Shown piece by piece: positions 22,761 to 34,689 of a stretch of DNA of 64,000 nucleotides. A model generated the notes under the pieces. It had not been told where the DNA came from, searched no databases, and saw nothing but the letters and a program-made list of their open reading frames with translations. The translations under genes were made by a program, and so were the position numbers. Origin of the DNA: Hydrangea macrophylla (lineage: Eukaryota > Streptophyta > Magnoliopsida > Cornales > Hydrangeaceae); NCBI GenBank assembly GCA_033977485.1, contig CM066998.1, positions 53,534,274 through 53,598,273 on the forward strand, in the 5' to 3' direction. Numbering within the stretch: the first letter of the stretch is position 1; every line of letters starts with the position of its first letter.

Positions 22761-23616
22761 ATTTTACTTTCTAGAAGAAAAGTGTAAAAGACATTCTTGT
22801 GCAACAAGGCTTGTATAAGGCTTTGAAGGGAAAGGATAGAATATCGGAAGCTATAAAGGCTGACGAGTGGGAGGAGTTGGAGTTGTGGTGTGTTAGCACA
22901 ATCCAACTCCGTATTGCTGAAAACATTATCAATAATGTTATGGATGAAGATTCTGCATCAGGCTTGTGGGAAAAGTTGGAAAAACTCTATATGGCCAAGA
23001 GTTTGACTAACAAATTGCATCTGAAGCGATCATTGTACCGACTAAAGATGGAAGAAGGCGGGGATCTCATGGAACACATGAGTGTGTTCAACTGGTATTT
23101 GGATCAATTATGGAAAGTTGATGTCAAGATTGAGGGAGAAGATAACGCTCTCATACTTCTTATCTCTCTTCTAGATTCGTATAACTACCTCATGACTACG
23201 TTGTTGTATGGTAAAGATATAGTGGTTTTGGAGTAGGTAGAGGCTTCACTAGTGTCCCATGACACTCAGAGAAAGACAACCAGTGAGGGTGGACACGAAG
23301 CTACTTTGGTTGTAACAAGTGGGAATCGGAGAAGGATGAAAGATAGATCTAAAGGTAGTAATAGGGTTAGATCTAGTTCTAGACGGAGAGAAGTCCAATG
23401 CTATCTGTGCAAAGAATTGGGTCACATCAAGAAAAATTGTCCTCAATGTAAAGGGAAGGACGATGGTGGGAAAGATGGTGATGGTGAAAATTCTTTGGTT
23501 TTATTAGGAGATGATGGAGATGTCCTCACAGTCTCCAAAGGTATGCATACTTGTTCTCATAATGATTGGATTTTGGATTCTGATTGTACCAACCATGTAT
23601 GCTCTAGGAAGGATTA
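22761..23616 (+). pseudogene. Gag with zinc knuckle, Tork-like element (continuation)
   Basis: After the Tekay insertion the frame resumes with DILVQQGLYKALKGKD, then the UBN2-type Gag core (WEELELWCVSTIQLRIAEN, GLWEKLEKLYMAKSLTNKLH, LKRSLYRLKMEEGGDL) and, after a stop at 23234-23236 with re-entry, a CCHC knuckle CYLCKELGHIKKNC (about 23398-23440). An in-frame TAG just after the junction replaces a probable Trp. The Gag is of Tnt1/Tork type and would package element RNA. Confidence 0.85.
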
Positions 23617-23953
23617 ATTTGATACGTTCCAAGAAAATAATTATGAAAGTATGTCATTGGGTGATGGGACTCCATGTAAAATTATAGGAGTTGGAATAAT
23701 GAAGATCAAAATGCATGATGGACTGGTTCCTACTTTGGGTGGTGTGAGATATGTCCCAAAGATGCGAAGAAATCTAATCTCGCTAAGCCAGATGGCTTCC
23801 ATGGGGTACAGGTATTCAGTTGCAGGTGGAGCCATAAAAATCACACGTGGCTGCATGGTACTTATGAAGGGAGAAAAATGTGGTGGATTGTATCGTCTGA
23901 TTGGAAGTACAATGAAGAAAAACTTGATTGGTGTTTGGAAATGGAGTGCATAG
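23560..23953 (+). pseudogene. Protease segment, Tork-like element
   Basis: DWILDSDCTNHVC is the copia protease entry, but the catalytic DSG is read here as DSD, which should disable it. After a stop at 23615-23617 the frame resumes with MSLGDGTPCKIIGVGIMKIK and GVRYVPKMRRNLISLSQMAS, the conserved C-terminal half. It ends LYRLIGS where a GAG-preintegrase domain would begin. No integrase motif follows; 23954-24248 is unrecognised. Confidence 0.8.
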
Positions 23954-24267
23954 GAAAAAGGGTACCCTAGACGTGTTTCTTTTGCGATGGAGGCAAAGAC
24001 ACGAATGACAAGTTTCCAAGGAGCAGACGATGGTGAGGGAAAGAATACTGCTGGTGATGGAGGGGGTGGATCAAGACCCTACTCCGGCATTAATGGGTAA
24101 AATTAATGGAAGATGGTTACACAGGTTTAGTGGACGCGGTGAATCAAATTGGGACTTGTTGATTCAGTATGTGTAACTGGGATTTTTTAGGCCAATGGTT
24201 TAGGCATCTTGACGGGTTGTTTAAGGTGGGATATTTTTTTTTCTCTATGGGCATGGAGGTAGAGATT
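23954..24267 (+). other. Residual internal region and polypurine tract, Tork-like element
   Basis: About 300 bp without recognised coding sequence, although frames include a GDGGGGSRPY-like stretch. The final segment GGGCATGGAGGTAGAGATTT (24249-24267) is purine-rich and touches the 3' LTR, so it probably served as polypurine tract. The missing pol was lost here or never present. Confidence 0.6.
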
Positions 24268-24533
24268 TGTGGGGTCCATCCCCATGTAGTCAAAAGGAAT
24301 TCAATTTCTTTTGTTGATATGCTAGCCGTAAGTAGGTGATAGCTAGGTTGATAAGCTTGGATACAATCCAAAAAGTAATTGGATAATTGCAAACTGTGAG
24401 TATATCAGGCTATCACAAAAGGTGGCATGAATAGGAGGGAACTCTTATTCATATACATGGAGTTGTATACATATATGGGTGTGTATAACATACACATGTG
24501 AGAAAAAAAAGATACACTCGACTGGGGGCTTGT

Positions 24534-24594
<61 letters not shown>

Positions 24595-24849
24595 AATATT
24601 GTGAGGGGTTTTCCTTTGGGGTATTGAGTGAGTGAGTATAAGGGTTTGTACGTTAGGTTATGTGATTTAATCCTAGATTTCTTGTACCAGTTTTTATTCT
24701 CAATATTAAGGAAATATCTCTTGGGTGTGGACGTAGGTAGGGTTTTGCCGAACCACGTAGAATTTCTCTTGTGTGATTTCTATTCTTTTTCCCTTGTTAT
24801 TTTTCTTTTCATTGTGTGCTCGTTTAATTTCGCTGTGTAAATCTCAACA
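24268..24849 (+). repeat. 3' LTR of the Tork-like element
   Basis: 582 bp, TGTGGGGTCC to CTCAACA, uninterrupted and collinear with the split 5' LTR. It contains a (GA)n run of more than 50 bases (about 24536-24592) where the 5' LTR has only a few GA repeats. The right TSD AAAGT follows at 24850-24854. Confidence 0.85.
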
Positions 24850-24854
24850 AAAGT

Positions 24855-26189
24855 TGTGTTATCGAGGAAGTGCACTTCAAATAGAACTTCACCATTAATT
24901 TAGTATATCCAATCACATTATCCCAACAAAACTAAACCAATTCTCTTTGATTTCCAAATTGGTCACGGCATTAATAGCAACTTAAAATTTGATTCCTTCT
25001 TTAATTAGCCTTATCCGACTTTGGAGTCCAATATACACAAGAAATCCACATATGATATATATACACGTAACTAACCCACTCGGACCTTTGAGGGCAGCGA
25101 CCTCAAGGAGATTTTTTTTTTATTTTACCAATATATGCATTTTTTGGGGTAAGATTTTCTACATAAAAACTATTATAGCTTTTTTTTTGTAGGTGAAGTT
25201 TTACAATTGTTTTGAAAGAAATGAGATTTTTTTTCTGTGAAGTTTTGTAATTGTTTTGAAAGAATGAGATTTCATGTTGGCAAGAAAAACACAATTTTAT
25301 GACAGTTTTGAAAGTTGTGAGAGTTGATGTTTGTAAGAAAAACACTTTTTCTGTTTAATAAGAAAATTAGCAATGATAAGAGGAAAATTTTCTTTGAAAA
25401 TTTTTAACTGTTTTGAAAGTTGTAAGGTTTGATGTTTGTAGGAAAAACAATATTCTTTTTTTGTTTAACAAGGAAATGAGCACTATAATAAGAGGTAATA
25501 TTTATAGTGGTAAATAAAATTTAAAAATGGAATTTTTTGAGTCTAATGTCTTCCATTTTCTTAAGCTGCAATTAAATACGAAATATTCTACGTTTTCGAT
25601 ATTATTTGAGTTTGGTGGAAAACACAAGGAAAAATACAAGAGAATTAAATTTTCTTTTTGGTTTCGATTCTTACTTATTTCCCTCACTAGATCCATGAAC
25701 TAAATAAAGCCTCACAAGGGTTGGTCATGGACTGTAATTCGTAAAGTTTGGGTTGATGGTAAAAACTATTTGGGTTGGACCAAACTAAGAAATGAGATGA
25801 AAATAAGTTAATGCCAAAAATAGGGAGTTAGGCAACCGCCTACATACCCTATGCCAAGGAACGTGCATGCCCATCTGCTGTATCAAAAAAAAGTTTATAT
25901 AATCCAAAACTAATCATATTTTTACAAAAAGCATTTTTTTTTTTATAATATTGAAATTTGGATACATATCTAATAGAGAGAGTCATGTGTTGCAGAGGGG
26001 AGATGATGTATAGCGAGAGAGAATGGAGGGAAAAGCAAAAAGTATATAAAAAAAAAAGTATGGGACGCTTCAAATTTTCAAACTCTAAACTCAATACAGT
26101 GGTGAAGAATGTGAAATATTTTGAATCCTTGGATGATGGCATACATTAGGGTTCCAAAATGTCCTAGTCAGCAAAACCTCTCCTCCTAT
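24855..26189. other. AT-rich spacer between element blocks
   Basis: No gene recognised. It contains a local imperfect direct repeat: TTTTGAAAGTTGTGAGAGTT / GATGTTTGTAAGAAAAACA near 25302-25345 recurs as TTTTGAAAGTTGTAAGGTTT at about 25411-25450, with shorter related words from 25190. Confidence 0.5.
25190..25460 (+). repeat. Imperfect tandem repeat, about 105 bp period
   Basis: The words TGAAGTTTT.TAATTGTTTTGA and TTTTGAAAGTTGT...GATGTTTGTA.GAAAAACA recur two to four times in order. Units are diverged and AT-rich. No family assignment. Confidence 0.5.
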
Positions 26190-28146
26190 ATTATTGTCAC
26201 GCCCCGGAGTAAGCCAAAAATAGGGAAAATTGGAATTTCCTTTATGGGTTCGTGGACACGTGACTAGTTTGTTAACCGTCCTGTCCTTCTAACTCCACAC
26301 CATGCAATCATAAGGGAAATGTTAAAGCATAAGCATGACTTAAACTTGTCAGAGTATAATTACAACGGTGGAAATTAAACAAGAGTTACAATAACATCAA
26401 TCCTAATACAAGAGGCCACACTAAACAATTTACATAAGCTTACAAACAACAGGAGAAACTATCTATCAGATCTTCAGCAAGACTTTATCCTCCTTAGCTC
26501 CACGGCACTGCATCCTGAACTCTTCTATCTATCTCCAAACCTGCAACACTCTGCGTATAGGAACGCCCAGGGCGTGACATGCCATCAGCCTTGGAACAAG
26601 GCTGAGTGAAAGTCTCAACCGCACAATAATCAATAAATACAAAACATCTCTCGACTCACGTCATAGTTTAGCATCTTAAGATATGGTTAATCTCTTATCA
26701 AAAGACGCATTCTCACCACAGGCATAGCCAAGGTCTTAACAAGACAGATAGATAGATAACATGATCATCATAGAATACATTATCCTTATTTTTTATCCTC
26801 GTGCGTGCAAATGCATGACCAATGAGACTTACTCCCAACTTTTTTCAAAGACACTTGCTTTTCAAAATAGATACTTTTCAAAACTATTTCATTTTAAAAC
26901 CAAAACTTTCCAAAACCAAATCATTTTGAACCAAACCATTTTACTCATCAATTCAATCTCATCATTCACATCTCTTTCCCATTTACCTATCTCATTTCAT
27001 TCACATCCTCATCAAACACTTCTTTCTCTCACACAACGTATACTGACACATATCATGAAATGCACGTGTGTCCACTATCAATACTCACATGCAAATCTAC
27101 TTTTATTCCTCTGTATTATTAACATGGCATGCATTATCTTTTCCAGTATAGAACATGGATTTGATACCAATGATCATATAGATAAAACCCTTAACATACT
27201 CACATATGAGATAGTACTACCATACATGCTTTGCATAGCCATACAATTATTAGAATACATGTAGCATTATAAATCAATATATTACTTATACAAAACATCA
27301 TACATATAGCTTTTAAACATTTTATATTAATCTTATTAGGATTAGAGTGAGGTTAGGAAACTCACCTCGAGTCGCTGATCCTCATAAAGCAGATAAACGT
27401 CAAGTTCTACAACAATAAACGGAAGAAACAATAATAAATAGTGAGTGCAACTACATGGGCAAAAAATGGTAATTTTACCAAATGAGGTTATAAACCTCAA
27501 GGTAGTGATCTACGTGTCATTCTAAGTCCAACGCCATTGACTAGACTCAATTCAGAGTATGTCGCGTTTTACGAGGTAAAATATAGGGCTTACTACACTA
27601 ATGCGGGCCCTAAAGACAAGCTATATTTTTAACCGAGTCAAAAAGTCACGAAACTTAAGGAAAACAATCTAGACATTATTCTAAGACTCTGGAAACCGAC
27701 CGCGTATTTTTCGGAGTCCTAGATTATTTATTATGAATTATTGAAGATAATATATATCAGATAATACCCGAAAAGGAATTTAAATACACAATTATAATTA
27801 TACTGAGAAATCAATACTTAGAAGTATTTTTATTAAATACTGAATATTAAAATACACTACCAGAAATTATTTCATAATTTTCGGAGCTCATTTAGTATTT
27901 TTTGGAATTAAATAACACCCATAGGTATTTTAAATCTATTTAAATACTAAGAAAATCTAATATTTATTATTTATAATAATCATATAAATAATAAATGTAT
28001 TTGTATGTATATATAATAATGCTATAATATTCAGAATATAAGAAATATTTTATAATAATATTTCTTAACCTGAAAGTGTAAGGATTATATTTAAAACTCA
28101 TTTATAATAATTAAATCATTAACACTTATTAATACCAAATAATAGT

Positions 28147-28150
28147 AATG

Positions 28151-28207
<57 letters not shown>
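28147..28207 (+). repeat. (AAT)n microsatellite
   Basis: About twenty uninterrupted AAT/TAA triplets inside the solo LTR, within a wider zone of AT-rich trinucleotide repeats (27960-28390). Confidence 0.9.
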
Positions 28208-28208
<1 letters not shown>

Positions 28209-28394
28209 GCACAATAATAATAATAATTATTAATATTATATTATTATTATAATATTGTAACTATACTTAGTATGTTAAGAACACTATATAAGATTATTCC
28301 ATAATTTAAAACAATAATAATACATTTATAAACCATTTTATAATAATAAAATCATTTAAAACTAATTAAGAATAATATTAATAATAATAATAAA

Positions 28395-28870
28395 AATCTC
28401 AGACCCGTCGGGTCAACCCGGACAGACCCTATACTAAACGGGTAACCCGTTTATAGAAACAAAGAAACCCAAAACAGCGACCCAATGGGTCAGACCCGAT
28501 CCGACCGAATCCTAAGCGGACTACCCACTAACACTCACAAAAGAACCCATCCAAAAACCCCTTCAGGTTGGACCTAACCCGAACCCGAGACCCACTTCTA
28601 CTCACAAACTAGTCCTACCCATTAACCCGAACCCTGACCAGAACCAAACCATATCCTAACCCAACTACACACACAACGAAACCTGGACCAATGACCCGAA
28701 CCCGCCCCGAAAACGGCCCGGCGTCAAAACGACGCCGTTCCACTAAAAGGGACCCATGGTTTTTCTTAACCCGCCCCGACTCGCTACCCTAGCCCAAATA
28801 CTCACACATCTTAACCCTACCCAAGCCTGACCCGAACCCGGGTCTTTTAACCCGAAGACCCAAACGGGTC
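28395..28870. repeat. ACCCG-rich degenerate repeat block in the solo LTR
   Basis: A GC-rich island in an otherwise AT-rich LTR, dense in ACCCG, CCCGAACC and CGGGTC words. The composition shifts sharply at both edges. Minus-strand open frames exist but show no domain. Confidence 0.6.
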
Positions 28871-30343
28871 TCCTTTCTTCTCCGGGGAGTTGGACGCCGC
28901 CGGTGACCCGCTATTCGCCGGAAAAGCTTCCGATGCCCATATCTCTCTCATTTCTCCATAGAAATCGATGAAACCATCGGCAAAATGACTGGAATCTCCT
29001 CCTCTACCACATAATAGAAGCCCAAAGTCTGGTTTATTTGCTTTGGGCACCTATCAGTGGATTATTCTTTTGGCTATTTCAAAGAATAACGGCCTGCATG
29101 GCTAGCCAAACATCACTCCACTCAAAAACTGCTGTTAGGAGGCCCATCTAGGCTTATCAAGGTCTGTTTGGTATTATAATAAGGGGTTTTGATCATACTT
29201 CGAAGGTTCAAGCTCAAACTTGAGCTTTAATGGCCGACTGAAGCATGTTCAGAGCTTAAGGCTCTGTTTAGGGCTTTGTATGTGGTCCTAAACATGATCT
29301 AAGGACATGTAGATGTCCAGAAATGAACATGGCATGTGGGTTTACCTTAGATTCAGTCTGGTCTTCCTGCTTCTCTTTCTTCTTTGATTTTCTTCTTCAC
29401 TTTTCCTTGTGTCTGCCTCCTCCTATAGTTCTATGTGTATGCTGGTGAGGGTGAGTCAAAGACAGTGCAGAGAGGGACTGAGTGTAGGTATACACAATGT
29501 ATGTGAGTGTGGGGTTGTATCTCTCTCTCTCTCTCACACACACACACTCTGTTTCTATCTCTCTCTCGGGTGTCTTCTTTACAAGCTCTCTCTCGGGTTC
29601 TCTCTCTCTATAAATCTTTATACAAAGATTGTGGGCTGGAAGGGAGGATCAAATGAGGGGGTGATGGTTTTTAAATAGAGGAGGGTGGATGGGAGTTAAT
29701 CAAGTGTAGTGGGTACACACAAGTGCACAACTATGTGTACATACATATGTGGGTTTGTGTGTCTAAGGGTAGATTATAGAGGGCACATGGTGGTAGAGTG
29801 CATGTGCATGGCTGCCACATGGCAGTGGGTGGGGCCCACTCTTAGGTTGAGTACCCTAGTGTGCACAAGTGCCTAGGTTCACGTGTTCAATTGCAAAATA
29901 TGAACGTGATTGCTAGTGTGTGTGTGTGTGTACGGGGCTGTGTACGGGTCTAAGTACAAGAATCTATCTATGATTTTATTATAAATGTTTTAAACGTCGA
30001 GATTACGACTATCTACTCTTAATACTAGATTAGGAAATCATTTTGTTGATGCCGTTAAGACGTTGACTATAGGGTCATATATATAGAGATTCCTAACTAA
30101 GGTCTTCCTAATGGACCTTCTGTAACCGTACCATGGTGACATCACTAAATCTAATATTCCTACGTGGAATTTCCAAGGAAATTCAAGGTGCTACAATTAT
30201 ATAGATGGCCAGCCAATTAACATTTTTAGTTTTTTCATTTTTTACTACTGAATCGTGAAATTTGGCTTTCCAAACAATTCCATTAGAGTTCAATGATCAT
30301 TTATGAACTACAAAACTTGTAGTTAAACCCACAAAGTACTCAC

Positions 30344-33300
30344 TGTGGATACCGGCATTTGGGCCCACTTTTTAACACATTTCAAATACAAAGAGTCGCC
30401 ACTTAATTTTTTAAAGGAAAATTAAGAAACTATTTTAAAAGCAAACCAATCTTTTTTTGTGAAACCAAAGATAAAACTGGGTCCGGGGATTATGGAATGA
30501 GAGGGGAAGGAGCCCGACAGACTAAAACATCCCCTCTCATCGTATCTCGTGATAAACCTCTACTCAACACCCTTTTTAATCGAATTATTAATCTAACCAT
30601 GCACTCAATTAATACATATATACATATACACTACAAAAGCATGCCTAAAAGGGTGTAAGATTCCTAACAATAAAATAGCATTCAAAAACCACATAATTCA
30701 ACTAGCAAGTAACATGATATGCAATAGGGAACTAGATAACTTACCCGAGATCCTGCGGTGATATAGAAACGTGCAATGCATACAAAATAAAAATTCTAAG
30801 AAAAAGTCTCTAATCACATACACATACATAAGACAAGACTTAGTCTAAGGTGTCGCGCATGGAGTCGAAAAATCAATAAAATCAACAAGTAAAATAAACT
30901 AGAGAAAAGTTTGAGAAATTGTACCTCAAAAGCACTACAAAATAAACATTAGTCCACATGCTTCAACAAGATATCAAATAATCAATCCTAAACTTCTAAC
31001 TTAAATCTATCAAGCAGAGAAGGAATTGACATAACTTTGAATTCCTTTTAACTAGTTGGAGCCATAACACCTCTATAGATATACAAGTCTCAACTAGGAG
31101 CCAATGTAATGTCCATATAGAGATGCCATAGCCCCAACATGATCATAAGGAACCCCTAGTCATGTTCAATTAGGTTCAATTTAGTGCAACTTAGACCAAA
31201 AATGAGTCCTACTTATGAGTATAAATATGTATGAATGAATGCATGATCATGAGCTATGAGCTATTCATTAGTTTGGATCATCTAGCCTCGGGATTTAAAC
31301 ATAATTGACATTATTTAAGGCATGGTTAAGATCTTAGGACATTAGGAGTCCATTAGATTAGAGTGGTTCAAGGTTTATCAAAACTATAACAGAATTGCAA
31401 GAATTACAAAGAGCTGACCACACTTTCAAAAATAGAAATAAAATACTTCCAACGGCTGGATCTTAATGATTTTTTAGTATGTTATGCCTATGTGAATCTA
31501 GTTTCTATCCCAAAAAGAAAATCAAAGATCCAAAGATTAAATCTCTGGGAATAGGGTCATAACCAGACATCACTTAAAAATTTTCAACTCTCTGTCTAGA
31601 GTTTTTGTATGATTTTCTAAAAATAGTAAAAATATTAGAATCACTTAGGTCTTTTAAAGTATATTTCTATCACTTTAATCTTCATAGAAAAATGTATTTA
31701 AAGTCAAAAGAAGTTGGTTAAGGCTCTGATTTACTTATTTTAAAACGAACTACTATTATAAAATTTTGGACAGAGAGCAACCTACTCGCAAATCATAAGG
31801 CCAAAACAATCCTAACTATAAAATTTCATCAAAACAAAAATTCTAGTGGTAAATATGTAGGTTATGAACATTCTCCAATTGGCCTCACTCAATTTTTATG
31901 GACCATGATTTAATTAAAAATCTTTGATCTCAGTGAGTTCATGAGTTCGTTGCACCATTTGTTGAATTGGTAATCATAATCTTAACTAAGCTTAAACTAT
32001 ATCTAATTCTTCTCCCAAATACATGTTCCTTGAGGCATATAGATCCATTTTTATTAGTTCTCCTCCGAAGTTAATGGTCCTTGGAGACTATATATGACCA
32101 AATCCATATGAACCTTCATGGAATATAAGAAGGATTCTACGAAGATTTCAATCTAGAGGGTCCAAACCATAGATCTAGACTTGGATCCCATAGTTATGTG
32201 AGGGTATGAACATAATGATTCCCAGATAAATCATGAGACCATAGAGAATCAAAGGATCAACCTCAAAGGAGTCCCATGAGATATTGAAGATCTCATAGAT
32301 TCTAAGAGGAGAATACAAGCAAAAGAAATGAAAACAAAGTTTATTTTGGAAGTCCAAATCAAGAATTCTTTTGCAAATTTGGTTTTCCTTAAACACAAGG
32401 CTTTGTTTAGATCCAAACTAATGAAATAAAATGAATTTCAATCACAATTCTTGGTGGTGTGTGATGAAATGAGGTAAGAAAAGAGGTTTTGAAAATGTGT
32501 AAAAGATCCTAGATCTATGAATTATGATTGAATCTTGCCTAATTCTATCTAGGGAGAAGGTTACCTCTATAACCTCGGAGATTTCTTCTTATTCGTTGAA
32601 GGTTCTAAGCTCTCCAACTCCCTCTTCCAATTCTTCAAACTCCTCTTAATTTCTTCAAGATTTTCTTCTCTCAAGTCTCTCCAAAATTTCTTTGTATATT
32701 TCTTGTATTTATATATATATATATATATCAAGATGGATGAAGATGGTTCAAAAAGAAAATGATCTTTGTAGTGGAGGTGAATGCCTCCTTATATAGACTA
32801 AAAACTTAGGGTCAATCAGGTAATTTTGGGTGAAAAACCCATGTGCAAGAATATTCCATACATATTTGAGAAAAACAGGTTGTTACAGTGAGCGACACTC
32901 ACTGAGTTATCTGCAACACCCAGTGAGTGACGTTCTGGCACTCAGCTAGTGCCGATGGGCAGTCAATGAGTACCGGCGCGACAATCAGCAAGTGCCGTCG
33001 CCTATGCCTCGTGCCGCTACCAACGGATTTATCCCCTTTTTTATTTATTTTTCAAAATATATACTAAGTATATACTCTTATACTTATAAACTAATATACT
33101 CTACTATATTTTCTTTTCTTTTCTTTCTTTTTCTCTTCAAAATTCTTTTCTTCTCTTTATTTTCTTCTCAAAATTCTAATATATAATTAATTTTGGAAAT
33201 AAATTTTCGTACTATTTCTTTCATACATATTTCATATTTGGGTTTCTTCGAACACCTGATTTCCCTCTTTCTCTCACTTTTGAAAACTTAGTTTGAAGAA

Positions 33301-33419
33301 TCTTCTGAAGCACTTGAATTGTTTGGGAAGTGTTCTAATTACTCCGGTCATTGTTGTCATCGGTATTTAGAGGTAACATCCCCTGAATTTGACAGTCGGT
33401 CAAAATTGGGGTGTCTACA
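30344..33419 (+). repeat. LTR-like segment of the PMD-bearing element
   Basis: Begins TGTGGATACCGG and ends GGGGTGTCTACA, TG...CA termini that are imperfectly inverted. About 3.1 kb with no coding signal. Sequence after 33419 is a different, partly repetitive leader leading to the PMD exons. Inside, 32886-33005 carries a GC-rich cluster of CACTCACTGAGT, CAGTGAGTGACG and similar palindromic words. The partner LTR is not in the window, because the element is cut at 43019. No TSD can be tested and no standard PBS was recognised. Confidence 0.5.
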
Positions 33420-33837
33420 GTTTGCCCCTCTTCGGCAAAGCTTATGAAGCAACGTGTACCACAAGTGAATGTTGAAGCCTGTGTGAAGACAAGTCTTTGA
33501 CCGAGCTTTTGAATTCGGGTAAAAACAAAGTGCATTGCAAAAATAGGATGCCTAAATGGTCGGTGCTGGTCGTGCTCAATGTTGAGCTGCATACGTATCC
33601 GAATGGGAATCAGACCAGAACGTAGGTCGGGCAAGGGACCACACACAAGCACACTTAGTCATGTTGATGAATCCACCTGTCCTATCATGATGCACATACT
33701 CAAGCGATCTCATGCTCCATGCTCTCAGGTGCGATGATTTAGAGTCATACTGCTCTGCTTAGCAACAAAATGCATTCTATACCTTAAATTTCCTATTTAT
33801 GATGTCATTCTATCCTAGGAAAGTCATAACCGTCATA
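33420..33837 (+). other. Leader after the LTR, with a short hairpin
   Basis: TTTGCC and GGCAAA at 33421-33438 can form a stem directly after the LTR end where a PBS would be expected. The rest is unique-looking and non-coding. Confidence 0.4.
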
Positions 33838-34495
33838 GATACGCTTCTTGCGCTTAATTCTCCGACATTCTTCAAGAGTCATCTAATCGACTAGGATGCG
33901 CTTCACGCCTTTTACCCAGGTGCCGAATCAGAAACTATGCTTTTCAAAAGACTGAGATGCGCCTCGCGCCTTATACTCTAGTGTCTAAGTAGGTAGCACA
34001 CTAAAAGACTGAGATGCGCTTTGCACCTTATACTCCGGTGTCAAATTAGGTAGCACGCTAAAAGAATGAGATGCACTTCGCGCCTTATACTCCGGTGCCT
34101 TCCAAGAATCATTTGATCAACTGAGATGCGCTTCGCACCTTATACTCCGGTGTTGAATCAAGTACCACGCTAAAAGACTGAGATGCACTTCGCGCCTTAT
34201 AGTCCAGTGTCTTTCAAGAATCATTTGATCGACTGAGATGTGCTTCGCACCTTATACTCCGGTGTCAAATCATGTAGCACACTGAAAGACTGATATGCGC
34301 TTCGCGCCTTATACTCCGATGATGTCTTCCAAGAATCATCTGATCGATTAAGATGCATTTCGTGCCTTATACTCTAGTGTCTAACTAGGTATCACACTAA
34401 GAGACTGAGATGCGCTTCGCGCCTTATACTCTGGTGCCTTCCAAGAATCATCTGATCGACTAAGATGTGCTTCGCGCCTTATACTCAGGTGTCAA
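33838..34495 (+). repeat. Minisatellite A, about 57-bp period, 11-12 units
   Basis: Units carry the box CTGAGATGCGCTTCGCGCCT followed by TATACTCCGGTGTC, starting near 33891, 33950, 34006, 34064, 34121, 34178, 34233, 34290, 34348, 34403 and 34460, with a poorer unit near 33838. Two linker types alternate, one with CAAGAATCAT.TGATCGA and one with AGGTAGCACAC.AAAAGA, so the higher-order unit is about 115 bp. Non-coding, diverged 5-20 percent by eye. Confidence 0.85.
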
Positions 34496-34689
34496 TATTG
34501 GTGCAAATTTGTTACGAGAAATGAGAATTCAAATACGTTACATCCTTAAACTTAAATCATCGTAAACTTGTTACGAGAATTGAGGAATAGAAATCCATTA
34601 TACCCTTAAAGCGAAATCTTTGCGTAGCTTAACTTAATTCAAAAACACCTAAAATTTAAGAGTTCATCACAGTTATTTTCAAATCAATT

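Larger units (their letters stand above)
8480..24849 (+). mobile_element. Tork-like Ty1/copia element, gag-protease only, host of nested insertions
   Basis: LTRs at 8480-10618 (interrupted) and 24268-24849 begin TGTGG and end CTCAACA. They are flanked by the perfect 5-bp TSD AAAGT (8475-8479 and 24850-24854). A tRNA-iMet PBS follows the 5' LTR and a purine-rich tract precedes the 3' LTR. After removing the Tekay-like insertion the internal region is only about 1.6 kb. It encodes Tnt1/Tork-type Gag, a CCHC knuckle and a protease segment, with no recognisable integrase, RT or RNase H. It must have depended on an autonomous partner, or it lost pol by deletion. Confidence 0.85.
26190..30200 (-). 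mobile_element. Solo LTR, about 4.0 kb
   Basis: 26195-30195 starts TGTCACGCCCC and ends GTGCTACA, flanked by a perfect 5-bp repeat ATTAT (26190-26194 and 30196-30200). No protein domain, PBS or second LTR is found inside. Read on the minus strand it begins TGTAGCACC and ends GGGGCGTGACA, like Tekay-type LTRs. A hairpin word CACTCAGCC...GGCTGA with TTGCAG|GT nearby (about 26610-26540) matches the layout of the other chromovirus LTRs. The interior includes an AAT microsatellite and an ACCCG-rich block (28395-28870). Confidence 0.75.

Noticed and set aside
26761..27264. 167-codon open frame
   Set aside because: Lies inside the 4-kb solo LTR, has no recognisable motif and is biased by T/A-rich composition.
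28847..29050. 67-codon minus-strand frame in the solo LTR
   Set aside because: Falls in the GC-rich ACCCG block and shows no domain; probably a composition effect.
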